Assembly (NCBI GenBank): GCA_002812745.2
Contig: NCSJ02000067.1
Location: forward strand, 1-64,000
Reading direction: 5' to 3'
Origin: Scytalidium lignicola
Lineage: Eukaryota; Ascomycota; Leotiomycetes
Length of the DNA: 64,000 nucleotides
The notes under the pieces are model-generated. The model was given only the letters and a program-made list of their open reading frames with translations. It did not search any database and had not been told where the DNA came from. Below, piece by piece: positions 26,052 through 35,591 of the stretch. How positions within the stretch are numbered: position 1 is the first letter of the stretch; each line of letters starts with the position of its first letter. A program made the translations under genes and the position numbers.

Positions 26052-26688
26052 CGTGAAGTAAAAACTCTTCGTGTATGAGGATGTTGGAATGTGCCGGAGT
26101 GTTTCTGTGAAGGTGGAAGAGAGGAGATCTTGTTGTGGTTGCCTTGGGATACGTCAGAGACTACGCGTAACCAAAGTGTGGTTGTATTTGGTACAAACTC
26201 CACGCTGAGGCTTCACAGATCTTGATCAGCCCCCCATAAGATCTAATTATGATAAGTAAATTTAGAAATCTTACAGATTGGTTAGGTAACGTTATCTTTT
26301 GGTTACATGTTAACACGAGAAAATTATAGTCTATGGTAAGCGTTTAGCATTTGGATGGTATTTTATTATGTAAAAGTTGCTAATATCCGCAAAGGTATTC
26401 TGTTGTATTGGATATAATTGACATACCATCCATAACTGTTGTAAACGGAAAGGTAGATTGAATGCTCAGTCTTAATGACATGTTACGATATGAATGAGAC
26501 AAGGAACCTTGAGATATATATTTAAGAGCTACTGTACTTTCAACGCCGAAGATCACATGAGATATTTTTGAACAAGAGAAACAAAAGAAAGAGGTAGTAT
26601 TCAAGAACAAAATTGGTTATACTCATTTATTTCGATTACTTTGAAGGATTTAATAGCGGATTAAAATATAGGGGCGTATGCAACTGAA
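26052..26688. other. AT-rich spacer
   Basis: Low-GC sequence with no supported coding frame; short minus-strand frames around 26,380-26,610 have no family features. Confidence 0.4.
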
Positions 26689-27312
26689 GTGTTAATCGCA
26701 CTCACCACAGTATGTGTGGCTGCTAAAGTTATAAATGTTGTGTTGTATGGAGCCAATAAAGAGTGCCAAGGCAAATCTGCCTGGGTTTGCAATGATCTTA
26801 TCGTCATGAACTACAGGGCTATAGTTACATACATTAATATTCGATTTCAAAAAGATAAGCTGGATAATATTAATCATATGAAGGCTGCAGTAACGGTAGT
26901 TAGCATCTCGGATAGACTAGTAGTAACAATACGTGTTCAAACACAGGTAGAATGTGAGGTGAGTTCGCTCTTGAATCACAATGGCCTCAGATTAACCCAT
27001 CGTCTAGATGGGTGCATCCCCAGGTTTTACCAACGTTTGGCGCCTAAAGAAGGATGTACGGAAGGCGAAATAGCTTTGCCAGAGCAACTCGAAAGGTGGG
27101 GAGACGTTACGGAAGGTGAATCTTCTGACGGTTCATTCGATTCTGAAAGAGCTGTTCTGAGAGCTGCAAAACAGAGTGGGGACAGTATACCTGGTTCTGC
27201 TTTGGATCAGCAACCATCTTTAGAGAGAAATTCTTTCGTTGCGAGTAGCATAACAAATCAAGAGTTCTTTACAGTCGAGCACAACAGACAAGAGCAAAAA
27301 TGCCCTGTTTAG
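26689..27312 (+). CDS. Unrecognised open frame, possibly a relic
   Basis: An uninterrupted frame of 207 codons. The first 40 residues are hydrophobic with several Cys; the last 110 are acidic and Ser-rich (for example EQLERWGDVTEGESSDGSF). I recognise no domain. Length and the acidic C-terminal half argue for real or formerly real coding sequence, perhaps the last exon of a longer gene, but the AT-rich upstream DNA offers no clear earlier exon. Its neighbours are two pseudogenes on the opposite strand, so decay is plausible. Confidence 0.3.
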   Translation: MLIALTTVCVAAKVINVVLYGANKECQGKSAWVCNDLIVMNYRAIVTYINIRFQKDKLDNINHMKAAVTVVSISDRLVVTIRVQTQVECEVSSLLNHNGLRLTHRLDGCIPRFYQRLAPKEGCTEGEIALPEQLERWGDVTEGESSDGSFDSERAVLRAAKQSGDSIPGSALDQQPSLERNSFVASSITNQEFFTVEHNRQEQKCPV

Positions 27313-27523
27313 CACGGTCAGGTTCGACCTGCCCTTCTAGTGGGAGCAATCTGGTGCAATACATGACAAGTGCCTGGGTTTGAGTCTTGAGGATAATTAT
27401 ATAAAAGTCTTCAAAAGATTACTCGGCAAATTTGATAGCTGTATGGCTCTTATCAATAGCGCCACTCGTTGTTTCTTGCCTCAGATACTTAGGCCCCAAT
27501 GCCTTTAGGCTGCAAAAGGCGGA

Positions 27524-28375
27524 TTAAGATTCCGGTACAAAGGTGCCACCAATCTGGAGATCACACAGTAGGTTTGTCAAACTGAGAAATCCATTGTTGT
27601 TGATGGTAAAGGAGCCAATCTTCGGTAAATATCGTCGACTGATGCTCAACATGATCCGGGAAAGGTCACGAAAGAAATTCGTCCTTAGTTTCGAATTATG
27701 TTGCATCTCAGACCATATGTTCGAGAGCATCTCCCCTTGATCTTATTCGATATACCCAATCAAAAGATAGCCGGAATCTGTTACACGACCCTGAGGCAAG
27801 TGGCCTCCGCCCTGATGACGGATATATTGTGAAGGGACCAAATACCCAAACCATGCTAACAAACGGCGTCGGAAAGATTGAAAACAGCGAGCCAGAAATG
27901 GAAAGTTTTCAATTTGAGTAAACTGAGTTGATCCAGGTTAGCTTATATGTTTGACTACGGAAGCTGCTAAAACTTATACCACTTCACCGGTAGACATTGC
28001 AAAGCCATAGAGGCGTGGAATCGGTACGTCTGGGCAGTTCTCTTGCAACCATACATATGCAGGAAGAGGGAGTCGAAGAAGAACGTGTTGTCCACACTGC
28101 TGCTTGACCATCCAACCGGTTATGGTGATGGGAATACAGACGTTATAACTGTCATGAAACCAGTTCTGCATACTGGCCACATGGCATGCATTGGGTGAGC
28201 TGAACCTCAAATAGTGGGCAACCACAGCTTCGATCCAATCAATTTTATAGGAGATCTTGTTGAAGAAATTTTGTTGCTTATCATGATACCCCAATTGATG
28301 GAGGATGTTGACCTCCTTATCTTGAGCGGCCGAATATGTGATCTCCTCACGAAGGAGGCGACGCGTTTTGGGCAT
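27524..28375 (-). pseudogene. APH-type phosphotransferase family relic
   Basis: The frame starts MPKTRRLLREEITYSAAQDK at 28,375 and follows a large fungal family annotated as aminoglycoside-phosphotransferase-like. Exon 1 ends at 27,980 and an intron of 57 nt (27,979-27,923, GTATAAGT to CAG) joins ...STGEV to FTQIENFPFLARCF in frame. From family knowledge, a block of roughly 20 residues that normally lies between LLRLPLP and YVWLQENCPDVPIPRLYGF is missing, an in-frame TAA interrupts exon 2 at 27,745-27,743 (GYIE-stop-DQGEM), and the similarity fades after NNNGFLSLTN near 27,570, so the C-terminal half is absent. The kinase-like fold cannot be complete. Members of this family expand strongly in many ascomycetes; substrates are unknown. 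Confidence 0.78.
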
Positions 28376-28384
28376 TATGTTACA

Positions 28385-28508
28385 TCCTAAAAAGAGGTGC
28401 TGTCAAGGAGAATACAGGCTGACCAGGTACGAAAGCTGGTGCACGGTGAGCATAGGTCAAAGGATTGTCCAAGTCGAGCAGGAATAACCTAGTTCCGGTC
28501 CGGCCTGA
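28385..28508 (-). pseudogene. Short coding-like fragment
   Basis: About 41 codons read CSGRTGTRLFLLDLDNPLTY and onward to a stop just upstream of the APH-type relic. The composition is protein-like, but I cannot name the family and find no start or splice partner. It may be the C-terminal end of another decayed gene. Confidence 0.25.
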
Positions 28509-29967
28509 ACACTGAAATTTACAGCAAAAGAGAGCATTTCTATATTACTATAATATAAAATAAACACATTAAAAGCATAAATATCTTTTTAAATTTTAAT
28601 AAATTTTCTAGAGATTCTAGTCTCCTCCTCCTCTACTTCTTCCTCCTAGTACTTAGTCATATTTCCACGTTTTGTCATCTGTTTCGTCCACTGTAGCCTT
28701 TGCGAGCATGACCCGAGAAAACTTTCTTGAGCTCTTTCTTCGACTTCTCACCTAGCAATGGGTCTGGTGCTACCAACCAGCGCTCGTAGTTTGCTATGAC
28801 CTCGAGGCACTCTTTAGATCGGAAGGGTTATATATGACAAATGGGATTCTCAAACGGACACTTCAGATAGAAATAAGGGTTGAAAAACAAGTTGCCGAGA
28901 GGGAAAAGAAAGAAGCCTTGCATAAAGCTACTGTAATCGCTTCCGGTAGTATCAAGAGGTCTAAAAGACAAAACTGCAACAGATGATATAAGAATAAGAT
29001 AACGAGAAAGATAACTGTACTGCCAAGTTCCATTCCAAGTTCGTATCCTGGCTAATGTGATGTGACTGAAAAGTTAGATCATCGACAGTCAAAGAAGGTT
29101 ACATTTAAAGTAATAGACTTATGAGTTTAATTTTAAACTAATCACACTACTTGCGTTTTTCAGCTGCGACGAAGCTGATGCAAAGAGAATTCAAAGTATG
29201 TATTGGCAAAGATGGCAGATAGTGCATGAACGAAGTTACGCAACCGTGCAGTCGAAAGAGAAAGGGGCTGAGAAAGGAGATCAAAGAGAACAAAAGGTTA
29301 AGGAGTGGTGCAGACAAGCCTTTTAGACAAGCTTTATAGACGGGGAAAGCGGCGGCTGGCTAAGAAAAAAANCTTGAGAAAGGAGATTAAAGAGAACAAG
29401 GGTCAAGGAGTGAAGTGCAGACAAGCTTTACTGTATAAAGGGTGTAAGCCCGTGCACACATCTTACTTAAGACGGGAAGAGGTCGCTAAACCCAAGATTA
29501 CTCAGATACAGTAAGAAATACGATGATACTTATGCCAAGACGCTAAGCTAAATAAACGCTAATAATTCAAGCATTGTTTTCTCCGTATGCCATGTAACTA
29601 CTCGCTTTATGTTACGGTTCAATTAGCAGTCGTTCAATTAGCAGTCATGTTCACCAGCCATGGCCAGCAATTCCCCTTTAAGTATTGATGGGACAACTCT
29701 CTACATTTGTACTACGGATTTGGGAAAACTTCAATAGATACAGTATCAAAGAAAACCAAACCAAAAGCATGTCTCATCTGTGATTCGCAAATCTGCGATG
29801 AAACGTCATTCCTTCACACTACAGATATATGATTGAAGTCCACAGTCCACATGGCACCCCGACAGTCGAGACTAGAAGCAGATGATAAACATGCTTATGA
29901 TTATTTAGTAGCTATTCCAAGGTGTGCCCAAGAAATTGTTAAGAATCACTCACTCTTGATATCCTAC
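28509..29967. other. Degenerate stretch, possible transposon debris
   Basis: AT-rich DNA with two short coding-like islands: minus strand about 28,680-28,825 (RSKECLEVIANYERWLVAPD and onward) and plus strand about 28,865-28,985 (EKQVAEREKKEALHKATVIA). Both are basic and charged, in the style of the C-terminal ends of fungal DDE transposases, but this is weak. No terminal inverted repeats were found around them. Confidence 0.3.
29268..29440 (+). repeat. Diverged tandem duplication, period about 106 bp
   Basis: The segment starting CTGAGAAAGGAGATCAAAGA at 29,268 recurs from 29,374 with a few substitutions (TTGAGAAAGGAGATTAAAGA). Both copies can encode LRKEIKENK and each is followed by a GTGCAGACAAGC-type block. 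A single N at 29,372 sits inside an A run between them, so the exact period may be 105 or 106. No intact gene covers it. Confidence 0.7.
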
Positions 29968-29968
29968 T

Positions 29969-30316
29969 TTAGTCACAATCGCTACAAATTAGCCAAGATC
30001 CAGCGCTTTGCCCAATATTAACACAGCCCCCTGACTCCGCACCAAAATCTCCTATGAAATCCTGGCAGGCTTGGTCGGCATAAACATGGATGGACTGTTG
30101 ATTCTGAAAAGTTTGTTGCAAGATCGACGTAGCTGGCAGAAATGGCGGTCCATGTGCTGAAGTGTCGATTATCTGACACTCTGATCCGGTATGGACTGCA
30201 AAATTATCGCCCTGGCAGTTGGGATCGTTGAAAAAGACTGCAGAAACACTTGCACTAGAGTGTTTGGCAAGTCCGGCTATTAGGAGCAGAATAGCAGGGA
30301 AAGTAATAGCGACCAT
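29969..30316 (-). CDS. Small secreted cysteine-rich protein
   Basis: A 115-residue single-exon protein starting at the Met at 30,316. The frame extends upstream, but that Met is followed at once by a classical signal peptide (MVAITFPAILLLIAGLAKHS, cleavage probably near residue 25), and a TATATAAA box lies about 100 bp upstream. The mature part of about 90 residues has six Cys (FFNDPNCQG, GSECQ, DQACQDF, GGCVN, LICSDCD), an even number suitable for three disulfides, and no recognised domain. Size, secretion and Cys content are those of effector-like or antimicrobial small secreted proteins, but function is unknown. It stands alone among decayed sequence. Confidence 0.75.
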   Translation of the reverse strand: MVAITFPAILLLIAGLAKHSSASVSAVFFNDPNCQGDNFAVHTGSECQIIDTSAHGPPFLPATSILQQTFQNQQSIHVYADQACQDFIGDFGAESGGCVNIGQSAGSWLICSDCD

Positions 30317-30418
30317 TTTGAGAAGAGGATGGAATTGAGATCTTGGAAGAATGCCTGAAGATGCAAGTGTTTTGATGATATGGTTGAGAGTATTCTTGAA
30401 AATAGACGGTTTCTTGCC

Positions 30419-30426
30419 TTTATATA
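30419..30426 (-). promoter_or_regulatory. TATA box of the secreted-protein gene
   Basis: On the minus strand this reads TATATAAA, about 103 bp upstream of the chosen start codon at 30,316. Its spacing supports that start over the more upstream in-frame Met codons. Confidence 0.5.
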
Positions 30427-30956
30427 GTTCTACAAGCGTTGTGTGTCTACGGGGGTTGCCATCAACTAAGTCAGGAATGCAGCAACATTTTACGCCATCA
30501 AGCCTTATAACCTCACTAAGGGGCCTCAGCCCATAACTTAATTTTTGCAAGTGCTTATTTTCGTATCACTTTCGTGTTAAAACAGGGATCAAATGCAAAG
30601 ATTGAACAAAGATTAGACAAGCTTTGTGAGATTTTGGATGAAGACTACATGGTCCTTTTGATCTCATTTGGGTAATTTTAAGAAAGTAGATCCACAAAAC
30701 TGGGCTCTGAGCAAATCAGCGGGCATAAACTTGGGGAGTGATGGGTATTTATGAGCGACAATAGTAGTACCAATGAGCCATGAGTCTTCACCCATCATAT
30801 GACCTGGCGCGGAGCTCCGGAAATGTTGCCATCTAGTTTGGGATAGTATGTTGAGGAGGAACTAACTAGCTTACGTCTAGCATGCGTATATTAGCAAGTA
30901 GAAGAAGAGAGTTAGGAAGGAAAGCCGGCGCTACTCGTACTGTCTACTCATACTGT

Positions 30957-31090
30957 ATAAGCACTAGAAATCTGTTGTACGGAGACGGAGGTACAGTGGT
31001 GAAGTATTCATATAACGCTAGTAAAGGAGTTCCCCTTGCACACTATTCTCGTCCAAATGAGGTAGAAATCCTTATCCCTTCGGATCCCAA
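30957..31090 (+). repeat. Copy A of an inverted repeated coding-like segment
   Basis: A translated stretch with VKYSYNASKGVPLAHYSRPN, matched on the opposite strand by copy B at about 31,270-31,400. In the 57-bp core (31,002-31,058 against 31,353-31,297) there are 8 differences and all are transitions. A 73-codon frame (30,882-31,103) contains copy A but has no signal peptide or known domain. Confidence 0.6.
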
Positions 31091-31269
31091 GTGGTTAGAA
31101 TAGCCAACTGGGGCGTCGTTTCCTTAGATTTAAACATGTTATAAATATACCACTAAAGAAGATCGTTGAGTGGATAGAATCCTTGGATGTTACTTATATA
31201 AATTTGGCCTGATACAGTAAACTTAAGCAAATGAGGCCCCAAGGGATAACTATCACATTTATTTGTTTA

Positions 31270-31400
31270 TTCAAAAGTAGTAAGGCTTCCTGCATAATTT
31301 GGATAAGAACGGTGTGCAAGGGGAACTCCCTTACTAACGCTATATGGATACTTTACCGCTGCACCTCTGTAAGTACTTGCAGTTCTGAACTGCCTAGCAC
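31270..31400 (-). repeat. Copy B of the inverted coding-like segment
   Basis: The minus strand reads VKYPYSVSKGVPLAHRSYPN, the partner of copy A about 240 bp away in opposite orientation. It lies in an 86-codon frame (31,527-31,267). The conserved core KY-x-Y-x2-SKGVPLAH-x-S-x-PN suggests both came from one small protein gene or element; I cannot name it. Confidence 0.6.
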
Positions 31401-32022
31401 ATCCGTTCAGTTTTGATGACGCTTTCAGATAATATAAGTTGTATTTTTGTGAGAGCCGAACTGGTGGCGCAACATCGCTGCTGAGTTGAATTCGTTGATA
31501 ATTTCCACCTTCCTCGCCCCATGGCAAGTTGCATGAATTGACTACCGAAGAATCTCAAATATAAAGGCCTTTGTACTAACTATGTGAAGTATGACTAATG
31601 AGTGGTTTACGCTCTAGTGCTGACAAATCCCCATAATAACTTGCTAGTAAAACCTGAGATTCTTCAATACTTCGCTTTGGATCTTTGGATCCGAGCAAGC
31701 TGAGAAATTTTAGCCTAACAGTCACTAGCAGGGCTGGGAAAATTTAATTTAATTTTAGATTCTAGGCACCTCTCCAACCCGATGAGCCAGTGATATGATT
31801 AAAAACACAAGTAAGAGGATTGTGATCTAGGCCTCAAAATATTCATGCTTACTTGCATTTTGACATAGCGTACTAATGGCACACAGTCACCTGCTGAAAT
31901 CGGAAGAGCAGGAATATTATGACATGGATCATGTAATATGAATTTCGCTCCCCAGTGTGAATTCAGCTTATTTTCATGTAGCATGTCACTATGTATATGT
32001 TCCGGCCGCGCTAATATATGCG
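31401..32022. other. AT-rich spacer
   Basis: No coding frame, RNA gene or repeat of note was recognised between the inverted segment and the MFS fragment. Confidence 0.4.
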
Positions 32023-32337
32023 TTACGCATTGGCGAATCGGCTGGCCGAAAGAGCAGAGAAGTTGTACGTGTCCTTAGACCGGTAGATGACAGAGACAGA
32101 CTGTGAAAGGACAATGGGCCAGCCGATCGAGCAGGAGTAGACCACGGCAGACCACAGAACTGCTGGATAAGCAAAGAGGATGAGCAGCCGCAATGCTACG
32201 CGGATCCAGTTGTCATAGTGGAGACGACCATTCCAGGGCCGTAGCTGTTGGATGAATGTCTGTCGAGGCTTCTCTCGCAAGTAGGTCGTATATTGAGCCG
32301 GGCCCTGTCTAGTTCCCTCTTCATCGACGACGGAGTT
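32023..32337 (-). pseudogene. Internal fragment of an MFS transporter
   Basis: About 104 codons survive: the acidic central loop (around VVDEEGTRQGPAQYTTYL), then the LRPWNGRLHYDNWIRVALR entry to the second half and a transmembrane segment (FAYPAVLWSAVVYSCSIGW) followed by SVIYRSKDTYNFSALS. This is the loop between helices 6 and 7 and helix 7 of a common fungal MFS family. A stop bounds the frame upstream and the similarity ends abruptly downstream, so both halves of the carrier are missing. Confidence 0.7.
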
Positions 32338-32420
32338 TTATGGGTAAGGTTGGCATATTGGCGTATCGGCCAGAACATATACGTAATGACATGCTACATA
32401 AAAATAAGCCGAAGAATATT

Positions 32421-32540
32421 AAATTTACGAGACTTTGACCTAAGAGAAAAATGTAACGCTGTCTATTGAGTATTGTCAGCACTAGAGAGCAGGTCATTAT
32501 GACAGTAATTCATCCTTGTAGTTTAGAGTCTCGTAAATTT
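32421..32540. repeat. 14-bp perfect inverted repeat, 92-bp spacer
   Basis: AAATTTACGAGACT at 32,421-32,434 is exactly complemented by AGTCTCGTAAATTT at 32,527-32,540. It lies between the MFS fragment and the UstYa-like gene. It could be the ends of a very small non-autonomous element or a hairpin; no target-site duplication was recognised. Confidence 0.5.
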
Positions 32541-32775
32541 GAGATTTTTCGGTACTCCTGATTCGACTAAGTACTATGTGCTCAAAGATAACCCCCCTCT
32601 CTCCCTGAGAACGGGAATGACAAAGGAAGAATATTCGGGAAGACGGTCCATTACCTGAACGTGTATATCTAAAGGTTTTCTCCACTCGGCTTTGGAAATT
32701 TATAGCATTGTAGAAACTACCTTTGATATCATTCCTTTTTGTAATAAGTTGGCTACATTACCTTGAAAGCTCACC

Positions 32776-33408
32776 ATGCTTCCAGTCAAGCCTGGACATG
32801 ACGAGTTCATCCCACAATCTCAGCGCCTTAACCACTCGAAAAGCAAATGGGCAGGAGTACTTTTATTTGCCACAATCACAGGATTGATATTGTGGTTATT
32901 TTGGCAAGCATCTTATGTTCAACCCGACCCTACCTGGGCAAACTGTGGTCACTCAGCTACAGAAGCGCGAACAAATGGATGCATTTATGAACCCATGCTA
33001 CGGTCTTGGATTCCGCCCGAGTGCTACTTTAAAGAACCCAGCGACGAATATGACCCTTTCTCCGACCGCGCATGGTTTTTAGACAAGGACCTAACGCGGC
33101 CAGCGACTCCGGAAGATCTTGAAAAACTTCGACGCGGCGATGACCTGAAGGGATACACGCGATACTTCCACGACGAACATTGTCTTTACGCTTTGAGGAA
33201 ACTCGCCATTGCCATGGATAAGAAGGTTCCATTACTCGATACCAAAACCGCCAGCATAATGCACTCAACACATTGTACAACATCTATTGCGGAAAAATTG
33301 GTTGTTGCCGAGGCGTCAAACTTGACCTTTCCTTTCCCTGGCTTTCCCAATCATTCATCAAGTCCGATCATGTTTCAAGGATGTGTGCCGACCGGATTCA
33401 ATAGCTGA
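32776..33408 (+). CDS. UstYa-like single-pass membrane protein
   Basis: A 210-residue single-exon protein. Residues 1-24 are hydrophilic and cytosolic, 25-44 form one transmembrane helix (WAGVLLFATITGLILWLFW) and the rest is a lumenal or secreted domain. That domain has two HxxHC motifs, HDEHC at 132-136 and HSTHC at 163-167, 31 residues apart. This is the layout of the UstYa/DUF3328 family, whose members carry out oxidative cyclisation or modification of fungal ribosomal peptides and other metabolites. The conserved block NCGHSATEARTNGCIYEPML near residue 57 and RSWIPPECY belong to a widespread subgroup of unknown function. No precursor peptide, P450 or PKS/NRPS gene was found nearby, so a RiPP role is only a possibility. 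Confidence 0.75.
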   Translation: MLPVKPGHDEFIPQSQRLNHSKSKWAGVLLFATITGLILWLFWQASYVQPDPTWANCGHSATEARTNGCIYEPMLRSWIPPECYFKEPSDEYDPFSDRAWFLDKDLTRPATPEDLEKLRRGDDLKGYTRYFHDEHCLYALRKLAIAMDKKVPLLDTKTASIMHSTHCTTSIAEKLVVAEASNLTFPFPGFPNHSSSPIMFQGCVPTGFNS

Positions 33409-34454
33409 GATGGGATATTGACAGCATCGGCGCGGAATAGACAGAAAGCACTTTAATTCATTTAAGATGTTTGAGCACAATTCGATTAAGTAAAGTAAAG
33501 TGATCATTTTGAATAATAGTAACTACCAAGAATTCTAAAGCATTTGCATCGTTATACTAGCTGTAGTAAATGCAGGGAATATTGTCAGTCAAACTAAGTT
33601 AGAATCAACTGAAAACCTAAACTTACCCACAAACAGGAGAATCGAGTATATGCAACACGGCAATGTAATTTAACAGCTTCATTCGAGGGAGAGTGCTGAA
33701 AGTCCCGGTTGACATTTTGTTTCGATGAGAAAGGAGCTCACGTATCATTGCAGAGCGGGAAAATATCGAGGTTGCGGAAACGGAACCAAATTTGTAGACA
33801 GCTGCTTCAGCAAGTGACAAACTGGCAGTTTGAGGGATTTAATATATAAGTGCAATTTAGAGACGACCATCCTCGTTCATAATGTTTTTGTATAGAAAAC
33901 TAGATACTCTACACTAAAGAATGATCATTTCTTGAGTCTATCCCGCCTTACCAGTACATCTAATCGGTGTAGTACATCTCTCCTTATATGGAACCCAAGG
34001 AAACACTTCCTTTGTAATAAGTTTCCTTTGTAATAAGTCAGCTCCCTCATTGCAACTGTATTCTAATAGAGAACCCAAACCCAATTTTGGAATATTGGTG
34101 TGACAAGGTGTTAACTCCGTTAACAGCGTTGGAGCCTCGGTCGATTGTCATTGTCGCACTAACTCTAAGTCGTATCTTAAATCGTGCTAACCTTTATTGT
34201 CCGAGGTATCTGTTTGGGGTTGGATACTGTACGTACTACGCTAACCTTATCTTCGTATTCTTGAAAGAATCTCGGTCCCGAATATTGTCAACTTGGAATA
34301 TCTTCCTAACCTCATACTCATGTTATGTAAGAAATATGGAGTTAACGGAAGTAATGAATTTGCTAATGATTCTTCATGCAGTATAAGAAAGGTAAGTTGT
34401 TTTCTTCAAAGTTTCATATGTAATCATTTTTAACAAAATTCATCTAAAAAAACA
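33409..34454. other. Spacer before the oxidoreductase gene
   Basis: No supported gene. Short frames (minus 33,820-33,623; plus 34,087-34,386) lack domains. A CCTTTGTAATAAGTTT unit is tandemly duplicated near 34,009-34,038 and half-matched near 32,740. Confidence 0.4.
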
Positions 34455-35591
34455 ATGTCTTCTACTCAAGGACTTCCACTAACATGTCGAGCCCTAGTCC
34501 TTCAAAGTCCAGGTAAACCTCTTAGTGTCCAGAATATCCCAACACCAGAAGTCACACCAGGCAGCGCTATCGTTCGAGTTCTTGTAAGTAATGTTGAGCC
34601 TGGACTGGCGCGTCTCGTTACCGGACACATTCCAGGTCTCTACATCCCTAACCCATTTGTCCCTGGAGCACGTGCAATTGGCCGTATTGTTGCTCTAGGA
34701 CCAGACGCTACCACACTGCAAGAAGGCCAGCTAGTTATACTTGACCCCTTTGTTCGTGGTCGTGATAACTCAGATGTACAGATTCTCTGGGGTGTGGGAG
34801 TTTTCGGCGATAATCCTGGTGCAAAGAAGCTGATGGATAATTCTTGGCACGATGGCATGTGTGCAGAGTACACCAGGGCACCTCTGGAGAACTGCTTTGC
34901 TCTGAATGAGAAGCGTCTTTGTGGAAGCCTGTCAGAAGGCGGTCTGGGTTACAAAATCGCAGATCTTACTATCCTTACTCGTCAACTAGTTTCATATGGT
35001 GGTTTCCGAGGAATCAACCTTCAGGCAGGGGAGACTGTCGTTATTGCACCAGCGACTGGTTCCTTTAGTGGAGCAGCTGTGGATGTTGCTGTAGCAATGG
35101 GCGCTCGAGTTATTGCTATGGGGCGTAACTTGGAGATCCTAAAGAATCTCCAATCGGTTTACCCAAATATCAGCATCGTGCCCCTGAGGAACAACTTTGA
35201 AGAGGATCTTGCGGCGCTCAAACAATTCGGTCCTATAGACGCCTTTCTTGATATTAGCCCTCACTTAGCAAATGACTCATCTCATGTTCGGAGTTGCCTA
35301 ATGGCGCTGAAGCCGTATGGACGCGCTAGCCTTATGGGAGTCCTAAACAAAGACATTGCAATTCCATACATGGTTGCTGTACTGAGAAATCTCACAATTA
35401 GAGGGCAGTATATGTATGAGCGAGAGGATGTTAAGGCAATTATCAAGTTGGCTGAGAGTGGGAGGTTGACGCTTGGAAAAGAGGCAGGACATGACCTTGT
35501 AGCGACATTCAAGTTTGATGAATGGGAGAAAGCGTTAGAAATAAGTAAAAGCAACTCTGGGGCTGGGAAGATAGTCTTGTTCGAACACTAG
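34455..35591 (+). CDS. Medium-chain dehydrogenase/reductase (zinc-independent type)
   Basis: A complete 378-residue single-exon protein of the MDR superfamily. The N-terminal GroES-like domain (about 10-130) includes the family turn VPGARAIGRIVALGPDA. The Rossmann domain starts near residue 190 with GETVVIAPATGSFSGAAVDV, a variant of the glycine-rich NAD(P) loop, and the C-terminus closes with GAGKIVLFEH. The Cys/His set that binds catalytic and structural zinc in alcohol dehydrogenases is not evident, so a quinone-reductase or enoyl-reductase-like NADPH enzyme is more likely. Such genes are often stand-alone or in metabolite clusters; the GH31 glycosidase follows on the same strand, with no obvious shared pathway. 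The Met at 34,455 follows an A-rich leader typical of fungal starts. Confidence 0.85.
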   Translation: MSSTQGLPLTCRALVLQSPGKPLSVQNIPTPEVTPGSAIVRVLVSNVEPGLARLVTGHIPGLYIPNPFVPGARAIGRIVALGPDATTLQEGQLVILDPFVRGRDNSDVQILWGVGVFGDNPGAKKLMDNSWHDGMCAEYTRAPLENCFALNEKRLCGSLSEGGLGYKIADLTILTRQLVSYGGFRGINLQAGETVVIAPATGSFSGAAVDVAVAMGARVIAMGRNLEILKNLQSVYPNISIVPLRNNFEEDLAALKQFGPIDAFLDISPHLANDSSHVRSCLMALKPYGRASLMGVLNKDIAIPYMVAVLRNLTIRGQYMYEREDVKAIIKLAESGRLTLGKEAGHDLVATFKFDEWEKALEISKSNSGAGKIVLFEH

